Of a stretch of DNA of 60,413 nucleotides, positions 1-8,946 are shown one piece after another. Source of the DNA: Streptomyces spiralis (lineage in GTDB: Bacteria > Actinomycetota > Actinomycetes > Streptomycetales > Streptomycetaceae); NCBI RefSeq assembly GCF_014654675.1, contig NZ_BNBC01000049.1:8782-69194 (forward strand), given 5' to 3'. The position numbers and the translations under genes are program-made. Within the stretch, counting starts at the first letter, position 1; the number at the start of each line of letters is the position of its first letter. Under the pieces are notes generated by a model. That model had not been told where the DNA came from. It saw only the letters and a list, made by a program, of their open reading frames with translations, and searched no databases.

Positions 1-1
1 G

Positions 2-1006
2 CGCATCCCCAGACTCGTCCCCGCCGTACTGGCATCCGTCGCCGCGATCGCGTCCCTCACCGGCTGCGGGACCTCGGAGGCCGACGCAGGCACTCGGTCC
101 GGAGGCGGCACACAGGTCACCGTCCGCATCCCGGACCCCGGCAACGCCGGTGTGCTCGCCCTCGGAAAGAAGGACGGGTCGCTGGCCAAGGCGCTTGCCA
201 AGGTGCACGCCAAAGTCGCCTGGACCGGCAGCGCAGGCCCCTTCGCGCCCGCCGCGCAGGCCCTGAACGCAGACCAGCTGGACATCGCCACCGGCTCCAT
301 CACCTCCGGCATCACGTCCCTGGCCCAGACGCCCGGATTCAAGTTCTTCGCGGCCACCGCACCCGACCCCGTCGGGGAGGGCATCCTCGCCAAGGAAGGC
401 TCAGGAATCGACTCCGTGAAGGATCTGATCGGCAAGAAGGTCGCCGTGAACCAGGGAGGCACCGGTGAGTACCTGCTGCTCAAGGCCCTGGCCGAGGAAG
501 GCATTCCGGTCGGCAAGGTGAAGCGGGTCTACCTTCGGCCCGACCAGACCGCGGCCGTCTTCAACGCGGGCAAGGTCGACGCCTGGGCGGTCTGGGCGAC
601 GTACTCCGTGGCCGAACTGGGCACCGGAAAGGCACGCTTCATCGCCGACGGGCAGGCCATCGGCTCCGACAACTACAGCCTCACCGCCGTGCGCACCGGC
701 TTCGCTCAGAAGCACCCAGAGGTCGTCAAGGCCCTCTACGCGTACCTGCACGACGGCAGCGTGCAGGAGAAGAAGGACCCGGCGGCGTACCTGAACGTCA
801 ACACCGGCGCCGGACCGCAGGCGCTGAACGGCGAGGCCAAGCGCATCCAGGTCGAGTTCACCGGCAAGGGCGGCACCGTCGAACCCATCACGGACGCCGA
901 CATCGAGCGGTTCAAGGACGTGGCGCGCTTCTACGCCGAACAGAAGGTGACCCCGACCGAGGTCGACATCGCCGCCCACCTCATCGACATCGAGAAGCTG
1001 TCGTGA
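2..1006 (+). CDS. Sulfonate/nitrate-type ABC transporter substrate-binding lipoprotein (5' end outside window)
   Basis: Extracellular lipid-anchored solute receptor of the SsuA/TauA/NitT class. The reading frame is open from base 2, so the start codon lies upstream of the window. A lipoprotein signal peptide is visible: a hydrophobic stretch followed by the lipobox LTGC, then a polar linker rich in Gly and Ser. The mature part has the usual bilobal landmarks, such as LDIATGSITSG, DLIGKKVAVNQGGTGEY and AVFNAGKVDAWAVW. Its stop overlaps the permease start by 4 bases, so it belongs to the same operon as the permease and ATPase. The SsuD-like monooxygenase downstream suggests an alkanesulfonate substrate; taurine or another organosulfonate is possible. 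Confidence 0.85.
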   Translation, partial: RIPRLVPAVLASVAAIASLTGCGTSEADAGTRSGGGTQVTVRIPDPGNAGVLALGKKDGSLAKALAKVHAKVAWTGSAGPFAPAAQALNADQLDIATGSITSGITSLAQTPGFKFFAATAPDPVGEGILAKEGSGIDSVKDLIGKKVAVNQGGTGEYLLLKALAEEGIPVGKVKRVYLRPDQTAAVFNAGKVDAWAVWATYSVAELGTGKARFIADGQAIGSDNYSLTAVRTGFAQKHPEVVKALYAYLHDGSVQEKKDPAAYLNVNTGAGPQALNGEAKRIQVEFTGKGGTVEPITDADIERFKDVARFYAEQKVTPTEVDIAAHLIDIEKLS

Positions 1007-1875
1007 CGGCGACACGCATCGAGCTGGTCCAGGAGGAGCCGGCCGATCAGAAGTCCGCCCACGAGGGACTGGTCGTCCCGCGCGCATCGGTGCGGCGGCC
1101 CCGCTCGCGGACGTACTCGCTGACCGTACGAGCCCTGGGCCCGCTGGTGTTGCTGGCAGTGTGGTGGATCGCGTCCGCCACCGGCGCGCTGACCCCCGAC
1201 GTGCTCGCCTCGCCCACCGACGTCGTACGCGCCGTCGGTGAACTGTGGGGCAACGGCCAGCTGCCCGACGCGCTCTCCACGTCGCTCACCCGCTCCGGCA
1301 TCGGACTGCTCATCGGGCTCGTCGCAGGCCTGACTCTCGGCGTCACCACGGGCTTCACGCGCCTGGGCGACGAACTTCTCGACTCGTCGCTGCAGACCTT
1401 GCGTACCATCCCGTTCCTCTCCCTCGTGCCGCTGTTCATGGTGTGGTTCGGCATCAACGAGGTCGCGAAGATTCTGCTGATCGCCGTGGCCACCACCTTC
1501 CCGATGTACGTCTCCACCGCCGGTGGCGTCCGCAACACCGACCGCAAGCTGGTCGAGGCCATGCGCAGCTTCGGAATGAGCAGGCTCGCGATCGTGCGGG
1601 AGGTCGTCCTGCCCGGCGCGCTGCCGTCGCTGCTCGCAGGGCTCAGGCTCTCCATGACGCTCAGTGTGATCGCGCTGATCGCCGCCGAGGAGATCAACGC
1701 CACCGCGGGCATCGGCTATCTCATGGCGCAGGCGCAGAGCTACGCCCGCACCGACATCCTCGCGGTCTGCATCCTCGTGTACGGACTGCTCGGTCTGCTG
1801 GCCGACGGGATCGTGCGGCTCCTGGAGCGGGTGCTGATGCCCTGGCGCGCGGCAGTGCAGGGGGAGGCCCGATGA
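1003..1875 (+). CDS. Sulfonate ABC transporter permease, SsuC-like
   Basis: Inner-membrane permease of the SsuC/TauC/NrtB family, 290 residues, starting at a GTG that overlaps the preceding stop. A charged cytoplasmic N-terminus of about 45 residues is followed by about six hydrophobic segments. The EAA-type coupling loop reads EAMRSFGMSRLAIVREVVLPGALP (split here: residues 186-200 and 201-209), which contacts the ATPase. The substrate is inferred from the neighbouring SsuD-like enzyme. It is translationally coupled to the ATPase gene through an ATGA overlap. Confidence 0.88.
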   Translation: MTATRIELVQEEPADQKSAHEGLVVPRASVRRPRSRTYSLTVRALGPLVLLAVWWIASATGALTPDVLASPTDVVRAVGELWGNGQLPDALSTSLTRSGIGLLIGLVAGLTLGVTTGFTRLGDELLDSSLQTLRTIPFLSLVPLFMVWFGINEVAKILLIAVATTFPMYVSTAGGVRNTDRKLVEAMRSFGMSRLAIVREVVLPGALPSLLAGLRLSMTLSVIALIAAEEINATAGIGYLMAQAQSYARTDILAVCILVYGLLGLLADGIVRLLERVLMPWRAAVQGEAR

Positions 1876-2627
1876 GCATCGCCGTACGCGTCAGGGGCCT
1901 GCGCCGGGTGTTCGGCGAGCGCGCCGTCCTGGACGGCCTCGACCTCACGATCGCGCGAGGGGAGTTCGTGGCGCTGCTCGGGGCGAGCGGCAGCGGCAAG
2001 ACGACACTGCTGCGGATCCTCGGCGCACTGGACGGTGCCGACGGGGGAGAGGTCCTGGTCCCCGAGGCGCGCACCATCGTCTTCCAGGAGCCCCGCCTCG
2101 TCCCCTCCAAGCGCGTCCTGGCCAACGTGACCGTCGCACTGCCGCGCAGCGAGGCCGCGCGCGGACAGCGCGCGCTCGCCGAGGTCGGCCTGGAACGGCA
2201 CGCGCGCGCATGGCCCGCCACCCTGTCGGGCGGTGAGGCGCAGCGCGTCTCCCTCGCCCGCGCCCTCGTCCGCGAGCCCGAACTGCTGCTCCTCGACGAG
2301 CCGTTCGCCGCACTGGACGCCCTCACGCGACTGAAGATGCAGGACCTCGTGGGCGAGCTGTTCCGGACGCACCGCCCTGCCGTGCTTCTGGTCACGCACG
2401 ACGTCGACGAGGCCGTACGCCTCGCCGACCGTGTCTGCGTCCTCCGTGACGGCCGGCTCGTCACCGACGAGCCCGTCGCCGTGGCCCGGCCGCGTGACCC
2501 GGGAGACCCCGCTTTCGCCGCCCTGCGCAGGCGGCTCCTGAACGACCTCGGCGTGCACGTCGCCGCTGCCCCGCCCTCCGATACACCCGACACCGCCCTC
2601 AGCCCCATCCAGACCGGAGTGATCTGA
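1872..2627 (+). CDS. Sulfonate ABC transporter ATP-binding protein, SsuB-like
   Basis: Cytoplasmic ATPase powering the importer, 251 residues from the ATG that overlaps the permease stop. Walker A is GASGSGKTT, the Q-loop follows at VFQEPRLV, the ABC signature is LSGGEAQR, Walker B is LLLLDEPFAALD and the switch histidine lies in LLVTHDVDEA. The QEPRL sequence after the Q-loop is typical of the SsuB/TauB/NrtD group. The next gene starts immediately after its stop, consistent with one transcript. Confidence 0.9.
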   Translation: MSIAVRVRGLRRVFGERAVLDGLDLTIARGEFVALLGASGSGKTTLLRILGALDGADGGEVLVPEARTIVFQEPRLVPSKRVLANVTVALPRSEAARGQRALAEVGLERHARAWPATLSGGEAQRVSLARALVREPELLLLDEPFAALDALTRLKMQDLVGELFRTHRPAVLLVTHDVDEAVRLADRVCVLRDGRLVTDEPVAVARPRDPGDPAFAALRRRLLNDLGVHVAAAPPSDTPDTALSPIQTGVI

Positions 2628-3491
2628 ATGCCCATCACCATCGGCGTCCACAACAGCAACCCGTCCCTTTACTACCTCTCCCGCCTCGACTACGCCGCAG
2701 AAGAACTCGCCGCCGTCGGCGAGACAGCGGAGTTCCATCCGTACACCGACGGCGTACGCACCGGACCCCTCCTCACCGAAGGAGTGATCGACTTCGGCGG
2801 CACCGGATCGACCCCGCCCATCACGGCGCAGGCGGCCGGGCACGACATCGTGTACACCGCAGTCTCGGCACCTCGTCCCGACCACGGCGCACTCCTGGTC
2901 ACCGACGACAGCCCGGTGCGCAGCGTCGCCGACCTGAAGGGCGGCACCATCCACCTCGCGATCGGCTCCTGGCAGACCCACCTGATCGCCAAGGCGCTCG
3001 ACGACGCCGGACTGTCGTACGCCGGAGACGTCACCGCCGAACGCAGCGGTGAAGACAGCGAGAAGCTCCTGCGCTCAGGAGAGATCGCCGCCTGGGTCGC
3101 ACAGGGCGCACAGCTCGCCGCCGCACGACGCACGGGAGGCGTCCACGTCCTGATCGCCACCGGCGACGTCATCACCGACCGCTCGGTGTTCTTCACCCGC
3201 AGGGAACTGGCCGAGCAGCGGCCCGAGGTCGTCGAGGCGCTGACCCGGGCGCTGCGACGGGCCGACGACTGGGCGGCGGCACATCCGCGCGAGGCCGCCC
3301 AGATCGCCGCCGAGCACCAGGGCGGCACGGCCGGCGACTGGGAGACGGCACTGCGCGCCCTGCCGTGGCGCATCGAGGAGGTCAGCGACGCGTTCCTCGC
3401 CGAGCAGCAGGAGGCCGCGGACATCTTCGTACGCACCGGCTTCATCGAGCGACCCGTCAGGGTCGCGAACGCCGTCGCCCGGAAGGCCTGA
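2628..3491 (+). CDS. Substrate-binding protein homologue without a signal peptide
   Basis: A 287-residue protein with the NMT1/SsuA-type bilobal fold signature (DYAAEELAAVG, TEGVIDFGGTGSTPP, SVADLKGGTIHLAIGSW) but no signal peptide or lipobox: it starts directly MPITIGVHNSNPSLYY. The ATG is the first codon after the ATPase stop, so the absence of a leader is not a start-choice artefact unless the frame is wrong further upstream. It lies between the ATPase and the monooxygenase genes. Proteins of this fold can be enzymes (the desulfinase DszB), but this one contains no cysteine at all, which argues against a DszB-type nucleophile. A cytoplasmic binding or sensing role is an inference. Confidence 0.75.
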   Translation: MPITIGVHNSNPSLYYLSRLDYAAEELAAVGETAEFHPYTDGVRTGPLLTEGVIDFGGTGSTPPITAQAAGHDIVYTAVSAPRPDHGALLVTDDSPVRSVADLKGGTIHLAIGSWQTHLIAKALDDAGLSYAGDVTAERSGEDSEKLLRSGEIAAWVAQGAQLAAARRTGGVHVLIATGDVITDRSVFFTRRELAEQRPEVVEALTRALRRADDWAAAHPREAAQIAAEHQGGTAGDWETALRALPWRIEEVSDAFLAEQQEAADIFVRTGFIERPVRVANAVARKA

Positions 3492-3502
3492 GGGAGCGGG
3501 AC

Positions 3503-4576
3503 ATGGCCTCGGAAGTCCTCTGGTACATCATTCCGCGCGAAGGCGCCTACCCCTGGGAGCCGGCCGGGCGCCGTCCCGTCGACCTCGGCTACCTCCAGCA
3601 ACTCGCCGGCACCGTCGAACGCCTCGGCTTCACGGGCGCGCTGCTCGCCACCGACCTGTACGACGTGTGGCCGCTCGGCAGCGCCCTGTCCGCCGCCACC
3701 AGCACCCGCTTCAAACCGCTGCTCGCCGTCCACCCCGGCCTGATCTCGCCGACCCTCCTCGCCAAGATGGCGCTCAGCTTCGACACTCTCTTCGGGGGCC
3801 GACTGCGCTTCAACGTCGTCAACGGCTCGACGAAGGCCCTGCGCGAGTACGGCCTCCAGGTCGAGCACGACGAGCGCTACGAACTCAGTGCCGAATACTG
3901 GTCCATCGTGAAGCGGCTGACCGCCGGAGAGGTCTTCGACCACAAAGGCCGCTTCTACGACCTCAAGGACGCCGGAGCCTCCTTCCGCGAGCTGAAGCCG
4001 GTGCAGGCCCCGCACGTCCCCCTGTGGTTCGGCGGCTCGTCGGAGCCCGGTATCGAGATGGCCGCCCAGCACGTCGACGTCTATCTGACCTGGGGAGAAC
4101 CGCCGCATCTGCTCAAGGAGAAGCTGGACCGGGTGCGCGAGCGCGCGGCCGCGTACGGACGGACACTGCGCATCGGGCTGCGGCTGCACCTGATCGTCCG
4201 CGACACCGAGGACGAGGCGTGGGCCGCCGCCGACCGGCTGCTGGACGTCACCAGCGAAGCCACCTACGCGCGCCAGCTCGGCGGGAGGGCGGGGGAGGAC
4301 GGGGTCGGCTGGCAGCGGCAGTTCCGCCAGCACGGCGGCAAGGTCCCGGCGCGGGCCCGCGAGCTGGAGGTCCATCCGAACCTGTGGCCGGGCATGAGCC
4401 TGTTCCGGCCCGGGCCCGGCACCGCCGTGGTCGGCTCGGCGTCCCAGGTCGTCGAGCGTCTGAAGGAGTTCGAGGACCTGGGAGTCGACACGTTCATCCT
4501 GTCGGCGAACCCGCTCCTGGAGGAGGCGTACCGCGTGGCGGAGACGGTGCTGCCCGCACTGGGTGTCCGGCCCTGA
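3503..4576 (+). CDS. FMNH2-dependent alkanesulfonate monooxygenase-like enzyme (SsuD family)
   Basis: Bacterial luciferase-like TIM-barrel flavin monooxygenase, 357 residues. Known members cleave the C-S bond of alkanesulfonates using FMNH2 and O2, giving an aldehyde and sulfite. Family landmarks: YIIPREGAYPWEP near the N-terminus, LLAVHPGLISPTLLAKM, RLRFNVVNGS, VPLWFGGSSEPGIEMAAQHVDVYLTWGEPP, and RIGLRLHLIVRDTEDEAW. The ATG at 3503 was chosen because a purine-rich AGGGAGCGGG lies just upstream and the preceding gene ends at 3491. FMNH2 would normally be supplied by SsuE; only an ssuE remnant is present, about 8 kb downstream. Confidence 0.85.
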   Translation: MASEVLWYIIPREGAYPWEPAGRRPVDLGYLQQLAGTVERLGFTGALLATDLYDVWPLGSALSAATSTRFKPLLAVHPGLISPTLLAKMALSFDTLFGGRLRFNVVNGSTKALREYGLQVEHDERYELSAEYWSIVKRLTAGEVFDHKGRFYDLKDAGASFRELKPVQAPHVPLWFGGSSEPGIEMAAQHVDVYLTWGEPPHLLKEKLDRVRERAAAYGRTLRIGLRLHLIVRDTEDEAWAAADRLLDVTSEATYARQLGGRAGEDGVGWQRQFRQHGGKVPARARELEVHPNLWPGMSLFRPGPGTAVVGSASQVVERLKEFEDLGVDTFILSANPLLEEAYRVAETVLPALGVRP

Positions 4577-4668
4577 CACGGGCCGTCCCCACTCGCGGGC
4601 CCTGCCATGGTCCGTCGCCCCCCGGCCCACGTGCCCGACCACGGTGTACGCGTATAGGTTCCTGAGCC

Positions 4669-4995
4669 ATGCCCATGCTTGACGACCTCGACCTGAGGAT
4701 CATCGCCGCGCTGCAGATCAACGGGCGCGCCTCCTGGCGCGCCATCGCCCAGGCTCTGCGACTGGGCGAGCGAACGGTGGCCCGTCGGGGGGCGCGACTG
4801 CTGGAAAGCGGCACGGTACGCGTCACGGGGCTGGAGAACTTCGCCGAGACGGTGGTCATCCGGGTGCACTGCGCACCCGGCCTCGCTCCGCAGACGGCGG
4901 CAGCCCTCGCCGAGCGTGACGATGTCGTCTTCAGCTCTACGGTCACCGGCACCGCGGATGTGGTCGCCGAACACGGCGTCACCGTGGAGCGCCTC
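4669..4995 (+). pseudogene. Lrp/AsnC-family regulator, 3'-truncated
   Basis: N-terminal part of an Lrp/AsnC transcription regulator: DDLDLRIIAALQINGRASWRAIAQ with the recognition helix LGERTVARRGARLLE, then the start of the ligand-sensing RAM domain (VFSSTVTGTADVVAEHG). After about residue 108 the similarity stops and the frame runs on through unrelated sequence to 5115. In a different frame that sequence encodes the end of a molybdopterin oxidoreductase, so a deletion junction lies near 4985-5010. A full-length member of the two-domain Streptomyces type would be over 300 residues. It probably once controlled the sulfonate operon. Confidence 0.75.
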
Positions 4996-5002
4996 CGGGC
5001 GG

Positions 5003-5539
5003 AGGGGGGTACGGCTGGGGCCCCCGGAACCGCATCCGCCGTTCGCGGACGGCTTCCCGACACCCTCCGGGAAGCTGGAGTTCCGCTCCGCGTCGGCGGC
5101 TGCCGAAGGGCATGACCCGCTGCCGGGCAGTCACCGGTCCCAGGCCCCGGAAGAGGACGGCCGCTACCCGCTGGTCCTGCTGTCCACCGCCTCTCACTTC
5201 CGCCTGAACTCCGTCTTCGGGAACAAGCCCGAGCTGCGGCGCCGTGCCGGCGGACCGGAGGTGTCCCTGCATCCCGCGGACGCGGCCGCCTGTGGGGTCA
5301 GCGAGGGAGACGCCGTGGTGATCAGCAGTCCGCGCGGGTCCTTCGGCGCGGTCGCGCGCCTGGACGGCCGCGCCACGCGGGGCACGGCCCTCACCGAGAA
5401 GGGGCACTGGCCGAGACTCTCCCCGGGCGGCGAAGGCGTCAACGCCACCGTGGCGGAAGACGACGCCGACTTCGGGGGCGGCGCGGTCTTCCACGACAAC
5501 CGGGTGCGGGTCGAACCGGCCGGGACCGCAGTGACGTAG
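5003..5539 (+). pseudogene. Molybdopterin oxidoreductase, C-terminal fragment
   Basis: The frame ending at 5539 encodes the last part of a molybdopterin-guanine dinucleotide oxidoreductase. FADGFPTPSGKLEF is the classic segment before the dinucleotide-binding domain, followed by YPLVLLSTASHFRLNSVFGN, HPADAAACGVSEGDAVVISS and the closing HDNRVRVEP. Only about 175 of an expected 650 or more residues remain, with no start or catalytic N-terminal domains. It is joined to the truncated Lrp gene in a different frame, so it is a remnant left by a deletion. Which oxidoreductase subfamily it came from cannot be told. Confidence 0.75.
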
Positions 5540-5568
5540 TGACCTGTGCGACACCTGGCCGTCTCAAG

Positions 5569-5598
5569 TTGACATTAGCCAATCTTATGGACGATAAA
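5569..5598 (+). promoter_or_regulatory. Putative sigma70-like promoter upstream of the DUF1684 gene
   Basis: A perfect TTGACA at 5569-5574 is followed after 18 bases by GATAAA (5593-5598), inside an unusually AT-rich patch between the molybdopterin remnant and the DUF1684 gene. It fits a housekeeping promoter for the following operon. No mapping evidence. Confidence 0.4.
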
Positions 5599-5668
5599 GA
5601 ACGTGCTTTGGCCATTAATTCACGCAGCGCGATCTTCGAGGCGTGACAGCCGCCGAACGACTACGTGA

Positions 5669-6409
5669 ATGGGTGAAACCGTGTCCCACACCGCCGTCTC
5701 GGACCAGCCGACCCCGGACCCCGCCGGGGCCTGGGAGGCATGGCGGGCCGAGCGGCGGCGCTCGGTCACCTCGCCCACCGGGAACCTCGCCCTCGTCGAG
5801 ACCCGCTGGCTCCCGGCCGGTGAGCGGCCCGACCTCGACGCCGCCCGCGCCGGGCAGCCGGAGACCGTGACGGTCACCACAGTCGAGCGCACCGACCTCG
5901 TCACTGGCGAGCCCGAGTACGGCCTGCGGTTCTGGGACGCCCAGTCTCCGGCGATCAAGGACTTCGACGGCGTCGACACCTTCCCGTACGACCCGGCGTG
6001 GGTCCTGGAGGCCGACTACACCCCCGTGCCGGGCGCCCGCCGCGTCGCGTTCGAGCACATCCGGGACAACGGAGGCACCCGCGACCTCGTCGTGCCCGGC
6101 GACATCTCGCTCACCGTGGACGACCGGGACTACACCCTCAGCGCCTTCGACGACGACGGCACCCTGCTGCTCGTCTTCGGAGACCCCACGAACGGTGACA
6201 GCACCTATGGTGCCGGCCGCTTCCTCTTCGTCACGCACACCGGAGAGGGCCGCGTCCGCCTCGACTTCAACCGCGCCTTCGTGCCGCCCTGCGGATTCTC
6301 CGATCAGTACAACTGTCCGATGCCGCCGCGACAGAACCGCTTCCACCTGCCCGTCGAGGCCGGCGAGAAGCGCCCTGTCTTCCGCGGCGGCGTCCCCGCG
6401 CAGCACTGA
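5669..6409 (+). CDS. DUF1684 family protein
   Basis: 246-residue soluble protein of the DUF1684 family, recognised by its C-terminal hallmark: a DFNRAFVPPCGFSDQYNCPMPP stretch (residues about 203-224) with paired cysteines, then QNRFHLPVEAGEK. The central part, FWDAQSPAIKDFDGVDTFPYDPAW, is also typical. Biochemical function is unknown. The start is ATG 5669 or GTG 5681. It sits 50 bases before a peptide-type ABC importer on the same strand and may be expressed with it, so a role in processing the imported compound is possible but unproven. Confidence 0.85.
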   Translation: MGETVSHTAVSDQPTPDPAGAWEAWRAERRRSVTSPTGNLALVETRWLPAGERPDLDAARAGQPETVTVTTVERTDLVTGEPEYGLRFWDAQSPAIKDFDGVDTFPYDPAWVLEADYTPVPGARRVAFEHIRDNGGTRDLVVPGDISLTVDDRDYTLSAFDDDGTLLLVFGDPTNGDSTYGAGRFLFVTHTGEGRVRLDFNRAFVPPCGFSDQYNCPMPPRQNRFHLPVEAGEKRPVFRGGVPAQH

Positions 6410-6460
6410 TCACCACTCCCGGCTTTTCACTTCCCGCAGTACGAAAGCGTGCGTTCCCTC

Positions 6461-7981
6461 ATGAGCATCAAGAAGACCTCCCTGTACGGCACCGCCACCG
6501 CCGCCACCCTCGCCCTGACCCTCACCGCCTGCGGCGGGGGCTCCGGCGGCGGCGACGCCTCCGGCGGGACGTACGACAAGAACGCCACCGTCAACATCGG
6601 CTCCCTCTACGAGCCGCAGAACCTCGACAACACCGCGGGCGGCGGCCAGGGCGTCACCGAGGCGCTCAACGGCAACGTCTACGAGGGGCTGTTCAGGCTC
6701 ACCGACGACGGCAAGGTCGAGAAGCTCCTCGCCCAGGACTATAAGGTCAGCGGCGACGGGCTCACGTATACCTTCACCCTGCGCGACGGCGTGAAGTTCC
6801 ACAGCGGCAAGACGCTGACCAGCGCGGACGTCAAGTACAGCCTGGAGAAGGTGCTCGCCGATGACTCGCAGTCCGCGCGCAAGAGCAACCTCGAGGTCGT
6901 CAAGGACGTCGCCACCCCCGACGCGAAGACCGTGAAGGTCACGCTGTCGCAGAAGTCGATCTCCTTCGTCTACAACCTCTCCTACGTCTGGATCATCAAC
7001 TCCGAGGCGAAGGACCTGAAGACGAGCGAGGACGGCACCGGCCCGTACAAGCTGAACAAGTGGACCCGCGGCTCCGCCCTCAGCCTCGACCGGTTCGCCG
7101 GTTACTGGGGCGACGCGGCCGCCAACAAGCAGGTCGTCTTCCACTACTACAAGGACGCCACGGCGCTGAACAACGCGCTGCTGACCAACGCCGTCGACGT
7201 CGTCACGAGCGAGCAGTCCCCCGACGCCCTCGACCAGTTCAAGAACAACCAGAACTACAAGGTCAACGACGGCGACTCGACGACCAAGCTGCTGCTCGCC
7301 TTCAACGACAAGGCCAAGCCCTTCACGGACGTCAAGGTCCGCCAGGCCGTCTCCGCCGCCATCGACGACAAGAAGCTCCTCGAATCCGTCTGGGGCGGCT
7401 ACGGCAAGCTCATCGGCTCGATGGTGCCGCCCACCGACCCGTGGTACGAGGACCTCACCAAGGTCAACGCGTACGACACCGCGAAGGCCAAGAAGCTGCT
7501 CGCCGAGGCCGGTTACGAGAACGGCTTCAGCTTCACCCTCGACACCCCGAACTACGACCCGCACCCGACCGCCGCGACCTTCATCAAGTCGCAGCTCGCC
7601 AAGGTCGGCATCACCGTCAAGATCAACACGATCACGCCCGACGAGTGGTACACGAAGGTCTACAAGAACCACGACTTCACGGCCACGCTCCAGGAGCACG
7701 TCAACGACCGCGACCTGGTCTGGTACGGCAACCCCGACTTTTACTGGGGCTACGACAACAAGCAGGTCACCAAGTGGGTCGAGCAGGCCGAGGAGGCGTC
7801 GACCACGGCCGAGCAGACCGAGCTGCTGAAGAAGGTCAACCGGCAGACCGCCGAGGACGCGGCCAGTGACTGGCTGTACCTTTACCCGCAGATCGTCGTC
7901 GCCAGCAGCAAGCTGTCCGGCTACCCGCTCAACGGCCTCAACTCGCAGTTCTTCGCCTACGACATCAAGAAGAAGGGCTGA
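6461..7981 (+). CDS. Peptide/opine-type ABC transporter substrate-binding lipoprotein (SBP family 5)
   Basis: Lipid-anchored receptor of a Dpp/Opp/Nik-type importer, 506 residues. A lipoprotein signal ends in LTAC followed by a Gly/Ser linker. Family 5 signatures include LTYTFTLRDGVKFHSGKTLTSADV (about residues 101-124), GTGPYKLNKWTRGSALSLDRF and VRQAVSAAIDDKKLL. The ATG at 6461 is preferred over a GTG at 6449 because MSIKKTSLYG gives a normal lipoprotein start. First of five tightly coupled transporter genes: its stop overlaps the next ATG by one base. Substrate unknown. Confidence 0.9.
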   Translation: MSIKKTSLYGTATAATLALTLTACGGGSGGGDASGGTYDKNATVNIGSLYEPQNLDNTAGGGQGVTEALNGNVYEGLFRLTDDGKVEKLLAQDYKVSGDGLTYTFTLRDGVKFHSGKTLTSADVKYSLEKVLADDSQSARKSNLEVVKDVATPDAKTVKVTLSQKSISFVYNLSYVWIINSEAKDLKTSEDGTGPYKLNKWTRGSALSLDRFAGYWGDAAANKQVVFHYYKDATALNNALLTNAVDVVTSEQSPDALDQFKNNQNYKVNDGDSTTKLLLAFNDKAKPFTDVKVRQAVSAAIDDKKLLESVWGGYGKLIGSMVPPTDPWYEDLTKVNAYDTAKAKKLLAEAGYENGFSFTLDTPNYDPHPTAATFIKSQLAKVGITVKINTITPDEWYTKVYKNHDFTATLQEHVNDRDLVWYGNPDFYWGYDNKQVTKWVEQAEEASTTAEQTELLKKVNRQTAEDAASDWLYLYPQIVVASSKLSGYPLNGLNSQFFAYDIKKKG

Positions 7982-8946
7982 TGGCGCGGTACCTGCTGCG
8001 CCGCCTCGCCTTCCTGCTGGTGTCGCTGGCGCTCGCGAGCGTCGTGCTGTTCGTGCTTCTGCGCATGCTGCCGGGCGACCCCGCCAACGCGCTCAGCTCG
8101 GTGGGCGCCAGCCCCGAGCAGATCGCGGCGGCACGGCACTCCATCGGCTCCGACAAGCCGCTGCCCGAGCAGTTCGCCCACTGGATCGGGCAGCTGGCGA
8201 CCGGTGACCTCGGCACGTCGTTCGTCAGCTCGCTGCCGGTCGCGCCCGAGGTCGGCTCACGGCTGAACGTCACGGTCCCGCTCACGCTCGCAGCCTTCGT
8301 GCTGGCGGTCGTCATCGCCGTCCCGGCCGGTTTCGTCGCCGCGTACAAGCGACGGACCTGGTACGGCGCGCTGCTCAGCGGGGTGTCCCAGCTGGGCATC
8401 GCCGTCCCGGTGTTCTGGCTCGGCATGATCCTCATCGCGGTGTTCGCGCTGAACGCGGGCTGGCTTCCCGCGGGCGGGTTCCCGCCGGACGGGTGGGTGC
8501 AGCCGGGCGAGGCCATCCGCTCGCTCGTCCTGCCCGTTGTGACGATCGCGCTGGTGATGAGCGCCTCGCTGATCCGCTACGTGCGGTCGGCCACGCTCGA
8601 CGTCCTGGACAGCGACTACCTGCGCACCGCCCGCGCCCTCGGTTCGTCCTTCGGGCGGGCCATGTGGCGGCACGGGTTGCGCAACGCCTCAGTGCCAGTC
8701 ATCTCCATCCTCGGCATCGAGCTGGCGTCCACGCTGCTCGGCGCGGTCGTCGTGGAGTCCGTGTACGCGCTGCCCGGTCTCGGCTCCATGCTCGCGACCG
8801 GCATCGCTCAGCACGACTACCCCGTCATCCAGGGCGTGCTGTTCGTGTCCACGTTCGCGGTGCTGGTCATCGGATTCGCCGCCGACCTCGTGCAGCGGAT
8901 CATCGACCCGCGGCTGCGGGGCAGGCTGTCGGGAGGTGCCCGATGA
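7981..8946 (+). CDS. ABC transporter permease, DppB-like
   Basis: First membrane subunit of the peptide-type importer, 321 residues. The opening MARYLLRRLAFLLVSLALASVVLF is the classic first transmembrane segment of DppB, followed by LLRMLPGDPA. The EAA coupling loop is around DYLRTARALGSSFGRAMWRHGLRNASVPV. The ATG overlaps the receptor gene stop as TGATG, and the gene overlaps the next permease by 4 bases. Confidence 0.92.
   Translation: MARYLLRRLAFLLVSLALASVVLFVLLRMLPGDPANALSSVGASPEQIAAARHSIGSDKPLPEQFAHWIGQLATGDLGTSFVSSLPVAPEVGSRLNVTVPLTLAAFVLAVVIAVPAGFVAAYKRRTWYGALLSGVSQLGIAVPVFWLGMILIAVFALNAGWLPAGGFPPDGWVQPGEAIRSLVLPVVTIALVMSASLIRYVRSATLDVLDSDYLRTARALGSSFGRAMWRHGLRNASVPVISILGIELASTLLGAVVVESVYALPGLGSMLATGIAQHDYPVIQGVLFVSTFAVLVIGFAADLVQRIIDPRLRGRLSGGAR

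Noticed and set aside
401..1087. Long minus-strand frames antisense to the sulfonate and Dpp-type operons and many other genes
   Set aside because: They are codon-position shadows typical of high-GC DNA: no family motifs, biased composition, and overlap with clear genes.
2628..3491. DszB-type desulfinase
   Set aside because: The protein has the related fold but lacks any cysteine, whereas DszB depends on one.
2690..4642. A 650-codon minus-strand frame across the SBP homologue and SsuD-like genes
   Set aside because: No recognisable domains and fully antisense to two well-supported genes.
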